In this document: one piece after another, positions 47,834 to 58,746 of the stretch
How the letters are laid out: every line of letters begins with the position of its first letter
Numbering within the stretch: the first letter of the stretch is position 1
Assembly (NCBI GenBank): GCA_937922085.1
Contig: CAKZVD010000003.1
Span: 1 to 64,000, forward strand
Reading direction: 5' to 3'
Source: an uncultured Tenacibaculum sp.
GTDB lineage: Bacteria > Bacteroidota > Bacteroidia > Flavobacteriales > Flavobacteriaceae
DNA: 64,000 nucleotides
The notes under the pieces: generated by a model
What the model was told of the DNA's origin: nothing
Database searches by the model: none
Seen by the model: only the letters and a program-made list of their open reading frames with translations
Translations under genes and position numbers: made by a program

Positions 47834-48364
47834 TTATAAAGAATTCAAAATAAACTCACATCTATTTTTTACAGCACCAAAAGGAACATTTATAATTTCA
47901 TATCCTAACTCATTATATGCATCAAATAGAAATTTACTTATTAATTCAGATTGTTCAAAAGTTTCATAACGTTCGTTATCTGACTTATAAATTTCTTTCC
48001 AAGGAAGAAATTGAAATATTTTAGTGTACCTATATTCTTCACTTTTTTCAATAAAAACATCCGGAAATTCCGTTTTAAAATACCTCATGTAAGCATGAAT
48101 ACTTGGAATTCCTCTATCAAAAAAAACGATTTGATCAATTACATTATTCGCTTCTAAAAACTGTTTTTCTCTACCTTCTAACAGTTTGTTACTAAACAAA
48201 ATAGGTTCTGTTAAAAACAATTGATCTATGCCTTCTTTTTTAGCTTGTTTTGTTACCTCTCTAGATATTTCTGGCATGCATTTATACCCTTGTTTGTTTA
48301 ACTGTCTTAAAACAGATGTTTTTCCTGTACCAGGTCCTCCTATGAAAACAATTTTTTGTTGCAT
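47834..48364 (-). CDS. AAA family ATPase / nucleoside-kinase-like P-loop protein
   Basis: KIVFIGGPGTGKTSVLRQL; FFDRGIPSIHAYM. Confidence 0.85.
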   Translation of the reverse strand: MQQKIVFIGGPGTGKTSVLRQLNKQGYKCMPEISREVTKQAKKEGIDQLFLTEPILFSNKLLEGREKQFLEANNVIDQIVFFDRGIPSIHAYMRYFKTEFPDVFIEKSEEYRYTKIFQFLPWKEIYKSDNERYETFEQSELISKFLFDAYNELGYEIINVPFGAVKNRCEFILNSL

Positions 48365-48480
48365 ACAGCAAAAATACTAGATTAGATGATTATATATGAT
48401 AAATAACGTAATTTTGTCTTCAATTTTTTTAGAAAAAAAAAGTTTAAATTTTAAAACTTATTTAAGTAAAAGTCGTTTTT

Positions 48481-48762
48481 ATGTCAGATAGAGAAGCATT
48501 TTATGTAAATTTAAAGCAGAAATTAATAGAAACAACAACGTTTCCTTCAGCATATTTATATAAATTTATAGTGCCTACTACTAAAGATCAAGTAAAAGAG
48601 GTTCAAGATATATTTAATAAAGGAGGAGCTGTTATAAACACAAGAAAATCTCGAACAGGAAAATACACGAGTGTTTCTATCCATTTAAATGTTTCGAGTG
48701 CAGATGAAGTAATTACATATTACAAACAAGCAGACAAAATAGAAGGTATAATTTCATTATAA
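48481..48762 (+). CDS. DUF493 family protein
   Basis: TTFPSAYLYKFIVPTTKDQVKEV...TRKSRTGKYTSVSIHLNVSSADEVITYY. Confidence 0.85.
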   Translation: MSDREAFYVNLKQKLIETTTFPSAYLYKFIVPTTKDQVKEVQDIFNKGGAVINTRKSRTGKYTSVSIHLNVSSADEVITYYKQADKIEGIISL

Positions 48763-48768
48763 ATATAA

Positions 48769-50391
48769 ATGAGAAGTAAATTAATTTTAATTGTTTTTTT
48801 AGGGTTTAAAATCATTGGTTTAGCACAACAAGATAAAGTGTTGTTAACCATTAATAAAAAACCAGTGTATGTATCTGAATTTAAAACAGTATACGAGAAA
48901 AATTTAGATCAAATAAAAGAGGAAGAAAAAGATATTGATAAAAATTTAGATCTATTTATCAATTATAAATTAAAATTATTAGATGCCTATAGTTTAAAAT
49001 TAGATACTAATAAAACTTACTTAAATGAATTAAACTCGTACAAAAACCAGTTAATGGTTCCGTATTTGTACGACAAGGATTTTAAAGAAAAGTTACTAAA
49101 ACAATCTTATGATAGAACTATAGAAGAAGTAAAAGCTAGTCATATTTTAATTAGTTTTTCGAATACTAAAAAGGTAGATTCTTTAGCTATTAAACAAAAA
49201 TTAAATACGATAAGAGATCGAGTTACAAAAGGGGAATCTTTTGAAAAATTGGCAAAAGAATTTTCAAATGATCCTTCTGCAAAAGTAAATGGGGGTGATT
49301 TAGGATATTTTTCAGCATTTAGAATGGTATATCAATTTGAAGAAGCTGCTTACAATACTAAAATAGGCGCTGTATCTAAACCTTTTAAAACACGTTTTGG
49401 ATACCATATTTTAAAAGTTACAGACAAAAGAAAATCTAAAGGAGAATTTGAAGTAGCACATATTTTAATTAGAAACAACGAAGAGAATAAAAATAAGCAA
49501 GACATAGAATCAGTATATTCTGAATTACAAAAAGGAATCTCATTTGCTGAATTAGCAAAAAAGAATTCACATGATAAAGGATCTGCAGCAAATGGAGGGA
49601 AATTACCAAAATTTGGTTCAGGAAGAATGGTTTTACCATTTGAAAACGAAGTATTAAAGTTGAAAAATGAAGGAGATTTCTCAAAACCGTTTAAAACTCA
49701 ATTTGGATGGCATATTGTTAAATTAATTAAAAAGCATCCTATCAAACCTTTTTCTGAAATGAAAGAGGAACTTCAACGTAGAATAAGATCTAGTAATAGA
49801 GGTAATTTATCTACACAAAAGTTGATCAATGATTTAAAAAATAAATACACTATAAAAGAAAATAAAAGTTTTATCAGTTTACTAAATAGTAATAAGGATA
49901 CAGAATTTACCGAAAAACAAAGAGAGGAAGCCGTTTTTACTGTTGAAAATAAAGCAATTAAATTAAATTCGTTTTTAGATTATATAAAAAACAAAGGGTA
50001 TTTAAAGGTAAATGATTTATGGTTAAAATTTAAAAATGAAGAAGTTTTAAATTATTATAAAGAGACTTTAAGTACTATTTATCCTGAGTATAAAAGTACT
50101 TTACAGGAGTATAAAGATGGGTTGTTATTGTTTGATTTAATGAAATTAAAAATTTGGGATCATTCACAGAAAGATTCTTCTGAATTGGAACAATTTTTTG
50201 AAGAAAACAAAAACAAATATAAAACTAAAACATTAAAAGAGATTAAGTTAGAAGACGTTAAAGGGAATGTAATTAGTGATTACCAGCAATATTTAGAAAA
50301 AAATTGGATAGACAATTTAAGAGCTAAAAATAAAATAAAAGTAAAAAAAGGAGCTTTAAAAGAATTAAAAAAACATTACACCAAAATTTAA
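48769..50391 (+). CDS. Parvulin-type peptidylprolyl isomerase
   Basis: Two rotamase domains (ASHILISFSNT..., VAHILIRNNEENK... FGWHIVKL). Confidence 0.92.
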   Translation: MRSKLILIVFLGFKIIGLAQQDKVLLTINKKPVYVSEFKTVYEKNLDQIKEEEKDIDKNLDLFINYKLKLLDAYSLKLDTNKTYLNELNSYKNQLMVPYLYDKDFKEKLLKQSYDRTIEEVKASHILISFSNTKKVDSLAIKQKLNTIRDRVTKGESFEKLAKEFSNDPSAKVNGGDLGYFSAFRMVYQFEEAAYNTKIGAVSKPFKTRFGYHILKVTDKRKSKGEFEVAHILIRNNEENKNKQDIESVYSELQKGISFAELAKKNSHDKGSAANGGKLPKFGSGRMVLPFENEVLKLKNEGDFSKPFKTQFGWHIVKLIKKHPIKPFSEMKEELQRRIRSSNRGNLSTQKLINDLKNKYTIKENKSFISLLNSNKDTEFTEKQREEAVFTVENKAIKLNSFLDYIKNKGYLKVNDLWLKFKNEEVLNYYKETLSTIYPEYKSTLQEYKDGLLLFDLMKLKIWDHSQKDSSELEQFFEENKNKYKTKTLKEIKLEDVKGNVISDYQQYLEKNWIDNLRAKNKIKVKKGALKELKKHYTKI

Positions 50392-50395
50392 TTAA

Positions 50396-51265
50396 TTGAA
50401 AAAATTAATTTTCTACATATTATTCATCTTGTTTTTTTCTTCATGTGATAAGTTAGATTTTTTGAAATCTAAGAAAACAGAAGTAAGAAATGAACCTGTA
50501 ATAGCTTCTGTAGGAAATATTAATCTTTATTTATCAGATATAGAAGGAGTAGTACCTAGAGATATACCAAGTAAAGACAGTATTATACTTGTTAAAAGTT
50601 TTATTAACTCTTGGGCTAAACAACAATTATTATTGCAAAAAGCAGAGAAAAATGTTTCTGATGTTAATAATAAAGAGATAGATCTTTTGGTTAAAAATTA
50701 CAGAGAAAGTCTTTACATAAATGGATATAAAGAAAATTTAATTAATCAACAATTAGATACTGTAGTTTCTGATAGAGAAATCTTAGGATATTATTCCTCT
50801 AATAAAGATAATTTTAGATTGAATGAAGAGTTACTTCAGATGAAGTTTATTTATTTCGGAAAAGATTTTATAGATAAAAAAGAAGCTATCGAAAAATTTA
50901 AATCAAATACGGTAGAAGATTTAGAAATGCTAGAAAATTTAACAATTAATTTTAAAGATTATAAATTGAGAGATTCTACTTGGGTTACCTACGATAAGTT
51001 TCTCTTAAAAATCCCTCCTTTTAGGTATACTTCTAGGGAGAAACTGTTAAAAAAATCAAAATTCATTCAAAAAGAAGATAGTTTAGGAGTATATTTGGTC
51101 GCTGTGAATAAGATTTTAAAAAGAAATGATGTAGCACCATTAAGTTACATTAGAAACAATATTAAACAACTTATTTTACATAAACGTAAGATAGAATTAG
51201 TAAGAGAGATAGAAAAAACGTTGATTAATGATGCAATTAAAAACAATGAATTTAAAGAGTATTAG
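50396..51265 (+). CDS. PPIase/SurA-associated lipoprotein-like protein (TTG start)
   Basis: Lipobox FFSSCDKLDF; between two parvulin genes. Confidence 0.7.
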   Translation: MKKLIFYILFILFFSSCDKLDFLKSKKTEVRNEPVIASVGNINLYLSDIEGVVPRDIPSKDSIILVKSFINSWAKQQLLLQKAEKNVSDVNNKEIDLLVKNYRESLYINGYKENLINQQLDTVVSDREILGYYSSNKDNFRLNEELLQMKFIYFGKDFIDKKEAIEKFKSNTVEDLEMLENLTINFKDYKLRDSTWVTYDKFLLKIPPFRYTSREKLLKKSKFIQKEDSLGVYLVAVNKILKRNDVAPLSYIRNNIKQLILHKRKIELVREIEKTLINDAIKNNEFKEY

Positions 51266-52607
51266 TTTAACAGTAATTTTTGGCTTGTTAACCATATCTA
51301 TGGTAGCACAAAAAAATAAGATAGATGGAGTAGCGGTGGTTGTTGGTAAAAATATCGTGTTAGACTCTGATATTGATAAATTTAAGCAAGAAGTTGAATC
51401 GAGAAGTGAAGGAAAAGTAACTATTTCAGATTGTGAAATGCTAGAAGAGTTAATGCAACAAAAGTTATTAGCGCATCATGCAGTTATTGATAGTGTTACG
51501 GTTACTAAATCTGAAGTAGATTCTAGAGTAGATAGAAGTGTTAAGTTTTTTATTCAAGAATATGGTACAGAAGAAAAAGCAGTAGCTGCTTATGGTTTTA
51601 ATGATATCAACGATTTAAAAAAAGAACTAGGTAAAGTTCAAAAAGAGAATCTTTTAATAGAAAAAGAGCAACAAAAAATTACAGAAAATGTAGATGTAAC
51701 ACCAGAAGAAGTTCGTTTATATTTTAATGGTTTAAAAGAAGCAAAAGAATTACCAGAATTTCCTGCTGAAGTAGAATTAGCTCAAATAGTATTACTTTCT
51801 GAGGCTACAGAAGAAGAAAATAAAAGAGTTGTTGATAAACTGAATAAAATAAAACACGAGGTAGAAAAAGAAGATGCTAGTTTTAAGTTAAAAGCAATTA
51901 TAAATTCAGATGATCCATCTGTAGCTCAAAACGGAGGTTTATTAGGGGCTATTACAAAGGATACTAATTTTATTAAAGAATTTAAAGAAGTTGCTTTTTC
52001 ATTAGACGAAGGACAAATTTCTGAGCCTTTTAAAACAGCTTTTGGATACCATATTATACTTCTTCATAAAATTAAAGGAAATTCAAGAGAAGTATCTCAT
52101 ATTCTTATTGAGCCTGAAATTACAGACGATAACTTAAAAGAAACTAAAGAGAAATTAGAAAATTTAAAAAAAGATTTAGAAGCTGGAAAAATTCTTTTTG
52201 GTGAAACAGTAAAGAAGTACTCTGAAGATAAAGAAACAAAAAATAGTGGAGGAGTTATTGTAAATCCATATACAGGAGAAACAGCTTTTGATTTAACCAG
52301 AATGGATCCTGCTTTATATGGTAGAATTAATGAATTACAAAAAGGAAATTATTCAGATGTTTTCTATGATGAAGTTAGAGGCGGTGGAAAAATGTATAAA
52401 TTGATTTTAATGAAAAATAGAACGAATACACATACTGCTGATTTAGTTGGTGATTACGTAAAAGTTCAACAATTAGCTTTGGCTAAGAAAAAGGAAGAAA
52501 CAGTTGCAAAATGGTCTAAAGAAAAAATAGAGGAAACGTACATAAAACTTAGTGATAATCGTAAGAAATGTACTTTTAAAGCCAACTGGAAAAAAGAAAA
52601 TCAATAA
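51228..52607 (+). CDS. SurA-like peptidylprolyl isomerase
   Basis: NKIDGVAVVVGKNIVLDSDIDKF; rotamase domains (ELAQIVLL..., VSHILIEPE). Confidence 0.92.
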   Translation: MMQLKTMNLKSISLTVIFGLLTISMVAQKNKIDGVAVVVGKNIVLDSDIDKFKQEVESRSEGKVTISDCEMLEELMQQKLLAHHAVIDSVTVTKSEVDSRVDRSVKFFIQEYGTEEKAVAAYGFNDINDLKKELGKVQKENLLIEKEQQKITENVDVTPEEVRLYFNGLKEAKELPEFPAEVELAQIVLLSEATEEENKRVVDKLNKIKHEVEKEDASFKLKAIINSDDPSVAQNGGLLGAITKDTNFIKEFKEVAFSLDEGQISEPFKTAFGYHIILLHKIKGNSREVSHILIEPEITDDNLKETKEKLENLKKDLEAGKILFGETVKKYSEDKETKNSGGVIVNPYTGETAFDLTRMDPALYGRINELQKGNYSDVFYDEVRGGGKMYKLILMKNRTNTHTADLVGDYVKVQQLALAKKKEETVAKWSKEKIEETYIKLSDNRKKCTFKANWKKENQ

Positions 52608-53560
52608 TGTCAGACGTTACAGCAGTTAACAATTTAGTAAATAAATATACACAACTACAACAAGAAATAGGTAAAGTTATAATAGGACAAAATGAAGCTG
52701 TAAATTTTACACTTCTGTCTATTTTTTGTGGTGGACATTCCTTATTAATTGGAGTACCTGGTTTAGCAAAAACATTATTAGTGAATACGATATCTGATGC
52801 TTTAGGTCTTCAATTTAATAGAATTCAATTTACGCCAGATTTAATGCCTTCCGATATTTTAGGAAGTGAAATTTTAGATGAATCTCGTAAATTTAAATTC
52901 ATAAAAGGACCTATATTTTCTAATATTATATTAGCTGATGAAATTAATAGAACACCACCTAAAACGCAAGCTGCATTATTAGAAGCAATGCAAGAACGAT
53001 CAGTTACTATTGCAGGTAATCATTATAAATTAGAATTACCTTTTTATGTATTAGCAACTCAAAACCCTATAGAGCAAGAAGGAACCTATCCTTTACCAGA
53101 AGCTCAATTAGACCGTTTTATGTTTTCAATTAATTTAGACTATCCAACTTTTGAAGAAGAAGTACAGGTAGTAAAAAGCACAACAACGGCTCAAAGCAAT
53201 ACAGTTAATCCGTTATTTAGTGCTGCAGAAATTATTGAAATTCAAAAATTGATTCGAAAAATACCAGTAGCAGATAATGTTATTGAGTATGCAGTATCTT
53301 TAGTAAGTAAAACGAGACCTAATTCAGAGTACGCTGCTGATTTGGTTAAAAAATATATCGATTGGGGTGCAGGACCTAGGGCTTCACAAAATTTAATTTT
53401 AGCAGCAAAAGCACATGCCGCTGTAAATGGTAAATATTCGCCAGATATTGAAGATGTTCAAGCTGTTGCTATTCCTATTTTATCGCACAGAATTGTTAAA
53501 AATTATAAAGCAGAAGCAGAAGGAATATCTCATAAAGACATTATTACTTCTTTATTTTAA
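52607..53560 (+). CDS. MoxR family AAA ATPase
   Basis: GGHSLLIGVPGLAKTLL, ADEINRTPPKTQAALLEAMQE. Confidence 0.95.
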   Translation: MSDVTAVNNLVNKYTQLQQEIGKVIIGQNEAVNFTLLSIFCGGHSLLIGVPGLAKTLLVNTISDALGLQFNRIQFTPDLMPSDILGSEILDESRKFKFIKGPIFSNIILADEINRTPPKTQAALLEAMQERSVTIAGNHYKLELPFYVLATQNPIEQEGTYPLPEAQLDRFMFSINLDYPTFEEEVQVVKSTTTAQSNTVNPLFSAAEIIEIQKLIRKIPVADNVIEYAVSLVSKTRPNSEYAADLVKKYIDWGAGPRASQNLILAAKAHAAVNGKYSPDIEDVQAVAIPILSHRIVKNYKAEAEGISHKDIITSLF

Positions 53561-53682
53561 TCGCATTATAAAATATCATTATTTAAAAGCTTCTTGGTAA
53601 ATTCAAAGAAGCTTTTTTTATATAAAATATTGATATTCAATTATTTTTTATTCATTTATTTAAAAATCCGTAAATTTGGAGT

Positions 53683-54231
53683 ATGAGAAATATTCTAAGT
53701 TTATGTATGATATTACTATTATTTTTTAGCTGTGCTTCTACGAAAACGGAACTTTCTAAAGAAGAATTAAAAAAAGTAACAGATTTAATTGCGAATAAAT
53801 CTTTTGAAATTAAATCTAGCTGGGCATATCCAAGAGTTACAAACTCTTTAGTAAGCCTTCAAAATGCAGGTCTTTTTGTTAATGGAAGTTCTGCTGGTAG
53901 TATTGATATATCTGGTCATTCAAATTATTTTATTATGAAGAATGATTCTGTGAATGTAAGCTTACCTTATTACGGAGAAAGACAAATGGGAGGGAACTAT
54001 GGATCCACTGATAACGGTATTGTTTTTAAAGGAATAGCAACTAAAATTAAAACCACAAAAAGAGAAAAAGGAGGATACAAAATTCGTTTTTCTATTAATG
54101 ATAAAAATTTCACCTCAGAAAATTATAATCTGACAGTACTTATTTATCCGAATTTATCTACCAATATTACGGTATATAGTTCGCATAGGAATTCTATTCA
54201 ATATAGAGGGAAAATTAAAAATAAAAGTTAA
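53683..54231 (+). CDS. DUF4251-like lipoprotein
   Basis: Lipobox FFSCAST; YFIMKNDSVNVSLPYYGERQMGGNYGSTDNGIVFKG. Confidence 0.8.
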   Translation: MRNILSLCMILLLFFSCASTKTELSKEELKKVTDLIANKSFEIKSSWAYPRVTNSLVSLQNAGLFVNGSSAGSIDISGHSNYFIMKNDSVNVSLPYYGERQMGGNYGSTDNGIVFKGIATKIKTTKREKGGYKIRFSINDKNFTSENYNLTVLIYPNLSTNITVYSSHRNSIQYRGKIKNKS

Positions 54232-54704
54232 TTTTTCTTCTTTTTAGAAGAAGTCATATTACCTAGTTTTTTTCCAGCTAATAAATGCATATGTATATGA
54301 AAAACTGATTGCCCAGAATCTTCATTAACATTAATGGTTAACCTATAACCAGATTCTGAAACTCCATATTCTTTAGCTAACTTTTTAGCAACTAAAAACA
54401 ACTTTCCTAGTACATTCGTATCTGCCTCAGTAATATCATTAATAGTATATATTTCTTTTTTAGGAACAATTAATAAATGAGTAGGAGCTTGTAATTTTAA
54501 AGGTAGAAAAGAAATAACGTCATCATCTTCATAAACAATTTTAGCTGGTAATTCTCTCTTAATTATTTTTGTAAAAACAGAACCTTCGTTTATTTTTTTC
54601 TCTTTTTTATAATCAGAGCTTTGACTATAGATTTTTATGTTAGACATACTTAAAATTAAAAATATGATAATTCGATGCATTGTATAAGCTTTTATGCTAC
54701 ACAA
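54228..54704 (-). CDS. HIT family protein with apparent N-terminal signal sequence
   Basis: KIIKRELPAKIVYEDDDVISFLPL...GQSVFHIHMHLLAGKKLG; MHRIIIFLILSMSNIKIYSQ N-terminus. Confidence 0.9.
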   Translation of the reverse strand: MCSIKAYTMHRIIIFLILSMSNIKIYSQSSDYKKEKKINEGSVFTKIIKRELPAKIVYEDDDVISFLPLKLQAPTHLLIVPKKEIYTINDITEADTNVLGKLFLVAKKLAKEYGVSESGYRLTINVNEDSGQSVFHIHMHLLAGKKLGNMTSSKKKKN

Positions 54705-54756
54705 TATCTTAAAATAACAAAGAACTATTTATAGATTCATGTTAAAAAAACTAATC

Positions 54757-54911
54757 TAATTTTTCCCATATAAGTCCGAGTCTAAATAAAAACTACCTAT
54801 ACATTTAAAACTACATTCATTAGGAGCTATTAGAGATAAGAAATTCTCTTCTTTACTATTTATATATAAGTGATATTTTTCACCTATAACAGGTTCAAAA
54901 AAAAACTTAGT
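54757..54911 (-). pseudogene. Truncated, frameshifted 3' fragment of a DUF2452-type gene
   Basis: Near-identical to the 3' end of the gene at 59814-60212 (e.g. ggagctattagagataagaaattctcttctttactatttatatataagtgatatttttcacc); 1-nt deletion (gtccg-agt vs gtccggagt). Confidence 0.8.
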
Positions 54912-54993
54912 TTACTTAATTTTTAAAGTAATAATGTTCAATTTTTTAATAAAAAAAAAGATTACATTTATCGCATCTTATTAGATAGGTCAA

Positions 54994-55161
54994 ATGTTAT
55001 ATTTAGCTTATTTCGTGGACAATTTTTTTAGGAAGATAAAAAATTGTTTTGTGTTTAAGAAACATAACGAAAAAATTAAGGTTTCTTCCTCTTCAAATAC
55101 ATATTTATTATCATTTATTTTTCTCAACCAATTTAATCGTTATTTAATTTTAAGAGTTTAA
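54994..55161 (+). CDS. Conserved 55-aa sORF and/or structured leader RNA upstream of rimK
   Basis: MLYLAYFVDNFFRKIKNCFVFKKHNEKIKVSSSSNTYLLSFIFLNQFNRYLILRV*; same length as paralogue at 62099. Confidence 0.4.
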   Translation: MLYLAYFVDNFFRKIKNCFVFKKHNEKIKVSSSSNTYLLSFIFLNQFNRYLILRV

Positions 55162-55318
55162 AACATTTATACATTTTGTTGTTTAACAAATGAACTACAA
55201 TAAATGAAGTTGTTTGTTATAAAATCTATTATACTAAAAACTTAAATATCCTTTTTAATTATAAATTAAGATGTACTTGTTTATAATTAATTATAAATGC
55301 AAAAAAAATTAAAATAAA

Positions 55319-56698
55319 ATGCTAAATAAATTAAAAACTTTAGGTAGTGAAGAATGGTGTTCATTTGAATCTTTCAATATTCCAGCTATAAAAGCACGTG
55401 TAGATTCTGGGGCTAAAACATCATCAATACAAGCAAATAATATTACTGTTTTTTTTAAAGGAACAGAAGAATGGGTTCGTTTTGATGTAAATCCTATTCA
55501 AGAAAATAGAAGTATAATGATTACTTGCGAATCAAAGATTTATACAAAACGCTCTATTAAAAGTTCTATGGGAATTTCTGAAGAACGTATTGTAATAATA
55601 TCAGCAATAACTTTAGATGACAATACATTTGATATTGAGCTTACATTAGCTAATAGAGATTCTATGGAGTTTAGAATGTTATTAGGTCGTGAAGCAATGA
55701 TTGATCGTTATTTAGTAAATCCTTCTGAAGTCTTTCTTTTAACTGAATACACACAAGAAGATATAGATGAAAAGTATGTAGCTTTTAGAAAAGAAAAAAC
55801 AGGTTTAAAAATAGCATTATTGGCAAGTAATTCAGAATTGTTTAGTAATAAGCGTATAATTGAAGCGGGTAGATCTAGAGGTCATGAAATGGTGTTTCTT
55901 AATGTACAGCAAGCTTATATGAAGTTTGATGCTAAAGAACCTCAAATTCGTTATAGAGGAGGAAATGTAATAGATGAATTTGACGCTATAATACCGCGTA
56001 TTAAACCTTCTGTTACTTTTTATGCTTGTGCTTTAATTAGACAGTTTGATGCTATGGGAACTTATTGCTTAAATTCTGCTGAAGCAATTACACAATCTAG
56101 AGATAAATTACAGGCTACACAGTTATTTGCTAAAAATGATATTCATGTTCCTATTACAGGGTTTGCAAATTCTCCTTTAGATACAAAAGATTTAATAAAA
56201 ATGGTTAACGGAGCTCCATTAATTATTAAACTATTAGAAAGTACACAAGGAAAAGGTGTTGTACTAGCAGAAACAACTAAAGCTGCAGAAAGTGTTATTA
56301 ATGCTTTTAAAAGTGTTAAAACAAATATACTTGTTCAAGAATTTATTAAAGAAGCTAATGGTCAAGATATACGTTGTTTTGTTGTAAATGGAAAAGTTGT
56401 TGCTTCCATGCAAAGACAAGCTGAAAAAGGCGAATTTAGAGCTAATATACATCAAGGTGGAAAAGCATCTAAAATAAAAATAACAACTGAAGAACGTAAA
56501 TTGGCTATAAAAGCTGCAAAAATTCTTGATCTCCCTGTTGCTGGAGTAGATATAATTAGATCTAACAAAGGTCCTTTATTACTTGAAGTAAATTCTTCTC
56601 CTGGATTAGAAGGTATTGAAAGTGCTACTGGTTTAGATATTGCTAATATTATGATAGAAGCAATTGAAAAGAAATTAAAATTTAAAAACAAATATTAA
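55319..56698 (+). CDS. RimK-type ATP-grasp ligase fused to N-terminal RimB-like aspartic/zinc protease domain
   Basis: [14 protein letters not shown]...LLGREAM, then ATP-grasp region [16 protein letters not shown]...[26 protein letters not shown]. Confidence 0.92.
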   Translation: MLNKLKTLGSEEWCSFESFNIPAIKARVDSGAKTSSIQANNITVFFKGTEEWVRFDVNPIQENRSIMITCESKIYTKRSIKSSMGISEERIVIISAITLDDNTFDIELTLANRDSMEFRMLLGREAMIDRYLVNPSEVFLLTEYTQEDIDEKYVAFRKEKTGLKIALLASNSELFSNKRIIEAGRSRGHEMVFLNVQQAYMKFDAKEPQIRYRGGNVIDEFDAIIPRIKPSVTFYACALIRQFDAMGTYCLNSAEAITQSRDKLQATQLFAKNDIHVPITGFANSPLDTKDLIKMVNGAPLIIKLLESTQGKGVVLAETTKAAESVINAFKSVKTNILVQEFIKEANGQDIRCFVVNGKVVASMQRQAEKGEFRANIHQGGKASKIKITTEERKLAIKAAKILDLPVAGVDIIRSNKGPLLLEVNSSPGLEGIESATGLDIANIMIEAIEKKLKFKNKY

Positions 56699-56823
56699 AA
56701 TAAGTTATTATGAATTCTTTAGATTTATAATGGTTATAAGTGAATTTTGAATTTAATTTAAAAAAAACTCTCATTATGATTAATGGGAGTTTTTTTTAAA
56801 GATTATTTTAATGAATTATATTC

Positions 56824-57234
56824 TTACATAAAAATTTCATTATACTCTTTAAAAGTTTTAAATTCTACATAGTATCCATTAGGATCTTGTACAAAGAAAG
56901 AATTATGTTCTCCGTTTTTTTCTTCAAAAAATGTCTTTTTTATAATTGCATCTACTGACCATCTATTTATGGCATCATATATTTCATCCCAAGATTCATT
57001 ATCTAAAACAAGTCCAAAATGAAAAGTAGGTAATGTCTCATTTTCTAAAGAATAATTAGGGTATTCAAAATTAAAATCTTCAACTAAAACAAAAGTTAAT
57101 TGATTTTTATGTATGTTTATATCTATCCATTTGTCTGTTTCTCTTCCTATTTCAAAACCTAAATCTTGACTGTAAAATTCTTTTGTTTTTTTTATGTTTT
57201 TACATGGTAAAGACATATGGAATACAGTATTCAT
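56824..57234 (-). CDS. VOC (glyoxalase/bleomycin resistance) family protein
   Basis: FHMSLPCKNIKKTKEFYSQDLGFEIGRE...FFVQDPNGYYVEFKTF. Confidence 0.9.
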   Translation of the reverse strand: MNTVFHMSLPCKNIKKTKEFYSQDLGFEIGRETDKWIDINIHKNQLTFVLVEDFNFEYPNYSLENETLPTFHFGLVLDNESWDEIYDAINRWSVDAIIKKTFFEEKNGEHNSFFVQDPNGYYVEFKTFKEYNEIFM

Positions 57235-57283
57235 AATAATAATAATAATTTTGTTTAGTTTATAATGTAATTATTTATTCTTT

Positions 57284-57787
57284 TTATCTCCTTTTAACCA
57301 ATTCTATTCCTTTATATAATATAGTTGTATTTGGAATTGTAATTTCTCTATTTCCTTCTTCAATATATAAAAAAACATAAAGTCCAGTAATGTTTTTTAT
57401 TTCACCAATAAAGTCATATTCTTTATCCATAATTCGAATTGTATCTCCAATTCTCATAGGATGATAAAAGAATAATATAACACTTGCTGTTAAATTAGAA
57501 AGAATAGACCATTGAGCAAAAAAACCAACACCTAATACAGCTAAAATAGAAGAAGCAAACACTCCAATTTCTTTTAACTCATACCCTAATATAATAAAAA
57601 TAAAAAAAGAAGAAATGAAATAATAAAATATATAACTTAAATTTAAAATTAATTTTCGTCTATGCGGTTCAATTGAATTTTTAATAACGTATGACTTTAT
57701 AATCTTTTTAGTTATGTATATTACAATCATCAGTATTACAAGGATTGATAACACTAAAAATGATTTTTGTAAAAATAATTTATTCAT
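57284..57787 (-). CDS. Small MscS-type mechanosensitive channel protein
   Basis: ASSILAVLGVGFFAQWSILSNLTASVILFFYHPMRIGDTIRIMD. Confidence 0.9.
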   Translation of the reverse strand: MNKLFLQKSFLVLSILVILMIVIYITKKIIKSYVIKNSIEPHRRKLILNLSYIFYYFISSFFIFIILGYELKEIGVFASSILAVLGVGFFAQWSILSNLTASVILFFYHPMRIGDTIRIMDKEYDFIGEIKNITGLYVFLYIEEGNREITIPNTTILYKGIELVKRR

Positions 57788-57879
57788 TTTTTTAATACAA
57801 AATTACTATTATTTAGTTTAATTACTAAAATAATCATAGTCTTAAATAAGTTATATTTGAATTAATATATACATTACTC

Positions 57880-58716
57880 ATGAAAAATATTTTAATACCC
57901 TACGATTTTTCTGAAGCAGCTATAAATGCTTTGAATTACACTAAAAAAATGTTTGCAGGAACATCTATAAATATATATTTACTAGGTGTCTATGTAAGTA
58001 ATACATCTAAGTTATTAAGTCAAGAAAAAAATGATGCTTGGTTTAATGTGATAGATGATGATATTGAAGAAGAATTGAATTTTTTAATTACAATTTTGAA
58101 GAATGAAAATAAAGGTTTTAAATACTCTGGTTTAGTGGTTGCAGATTCTTTAACTAAAGCTATTGAAAAGGAAATTGTAAGAAATGAAATAGATATTGTA
58201 ATATCAGGTACTAAAGGAATTAAAAATGTACATGAAAATTATATTGGAACAAACACAATTAAAATAATAAATTCAGTAAAAAATACTCCTGTTCTTGTAA
58301 TACCAACTGATTATAAATATGATCTAATGAAAACAGTTGTATTTTCTACTAATTATAAAAGGCATTTTATAAAAGAAGAATTAAATTTTTTTTTAAAAAT
58401 AATAAGTATTAAAAATGCGAATATTGAAGTTCTAAATCTCTCGAATGAAAAAACATTTACAGATAAACAGCGTAAACATAAAGTTCAATTAAGAGAAACT
58501 TTACAAGATTTTTCAGTAGTATATAAAAAATTAGATTCTAATTATTCCGAGGTTGAAACAATAGAACAGTACATAAGAGAAAAAGAACATGCATTATTAG
58601 TTTTAGTAAATCATAAAGCAAACTTTTTTTCTAGATTAATAGAAGAAAATGTTGTTAAAAAATCAGTTTTTCATAGTAAAATTCCTTTGTTAATTTTACC
58701 AGAGAGAAACGAATAA
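57880..58716 (+). CDS. Universal stress protein
   Basis: MKNILIPYDFSEAAINAL...IDIVISGTKG...VKNTPVLVIP; two Usp-like halves. Confidence 0.9.
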   Translation: MKNILIPYDFSEAAINALNYTKKMFAGTSINIYLLGVYVSNTSKLLSQEKNDAWFNVIDDDIEEELNFLITILKNENKGFKYSGLVVADSLTKAIEKEIVRNEIDIVISGTKGIKNVHENYIGTNTIKIINSVKNTPVLVIPTDYKYDLMKTVVFSTNYKRHFIKEELNFFLKIISIKNANIEVLNLSNEKTFTDKQRKHKVQLRETLQDFSVVYKKLDSNYSEVETIEQYIREKEHALLVLVNHKANFFSRLIEENVVKKSVFHSKIPLLILPERNE

Positions 58717-58746
58717 TCATCAATTATAAAAAAAAATATTTTTGTT

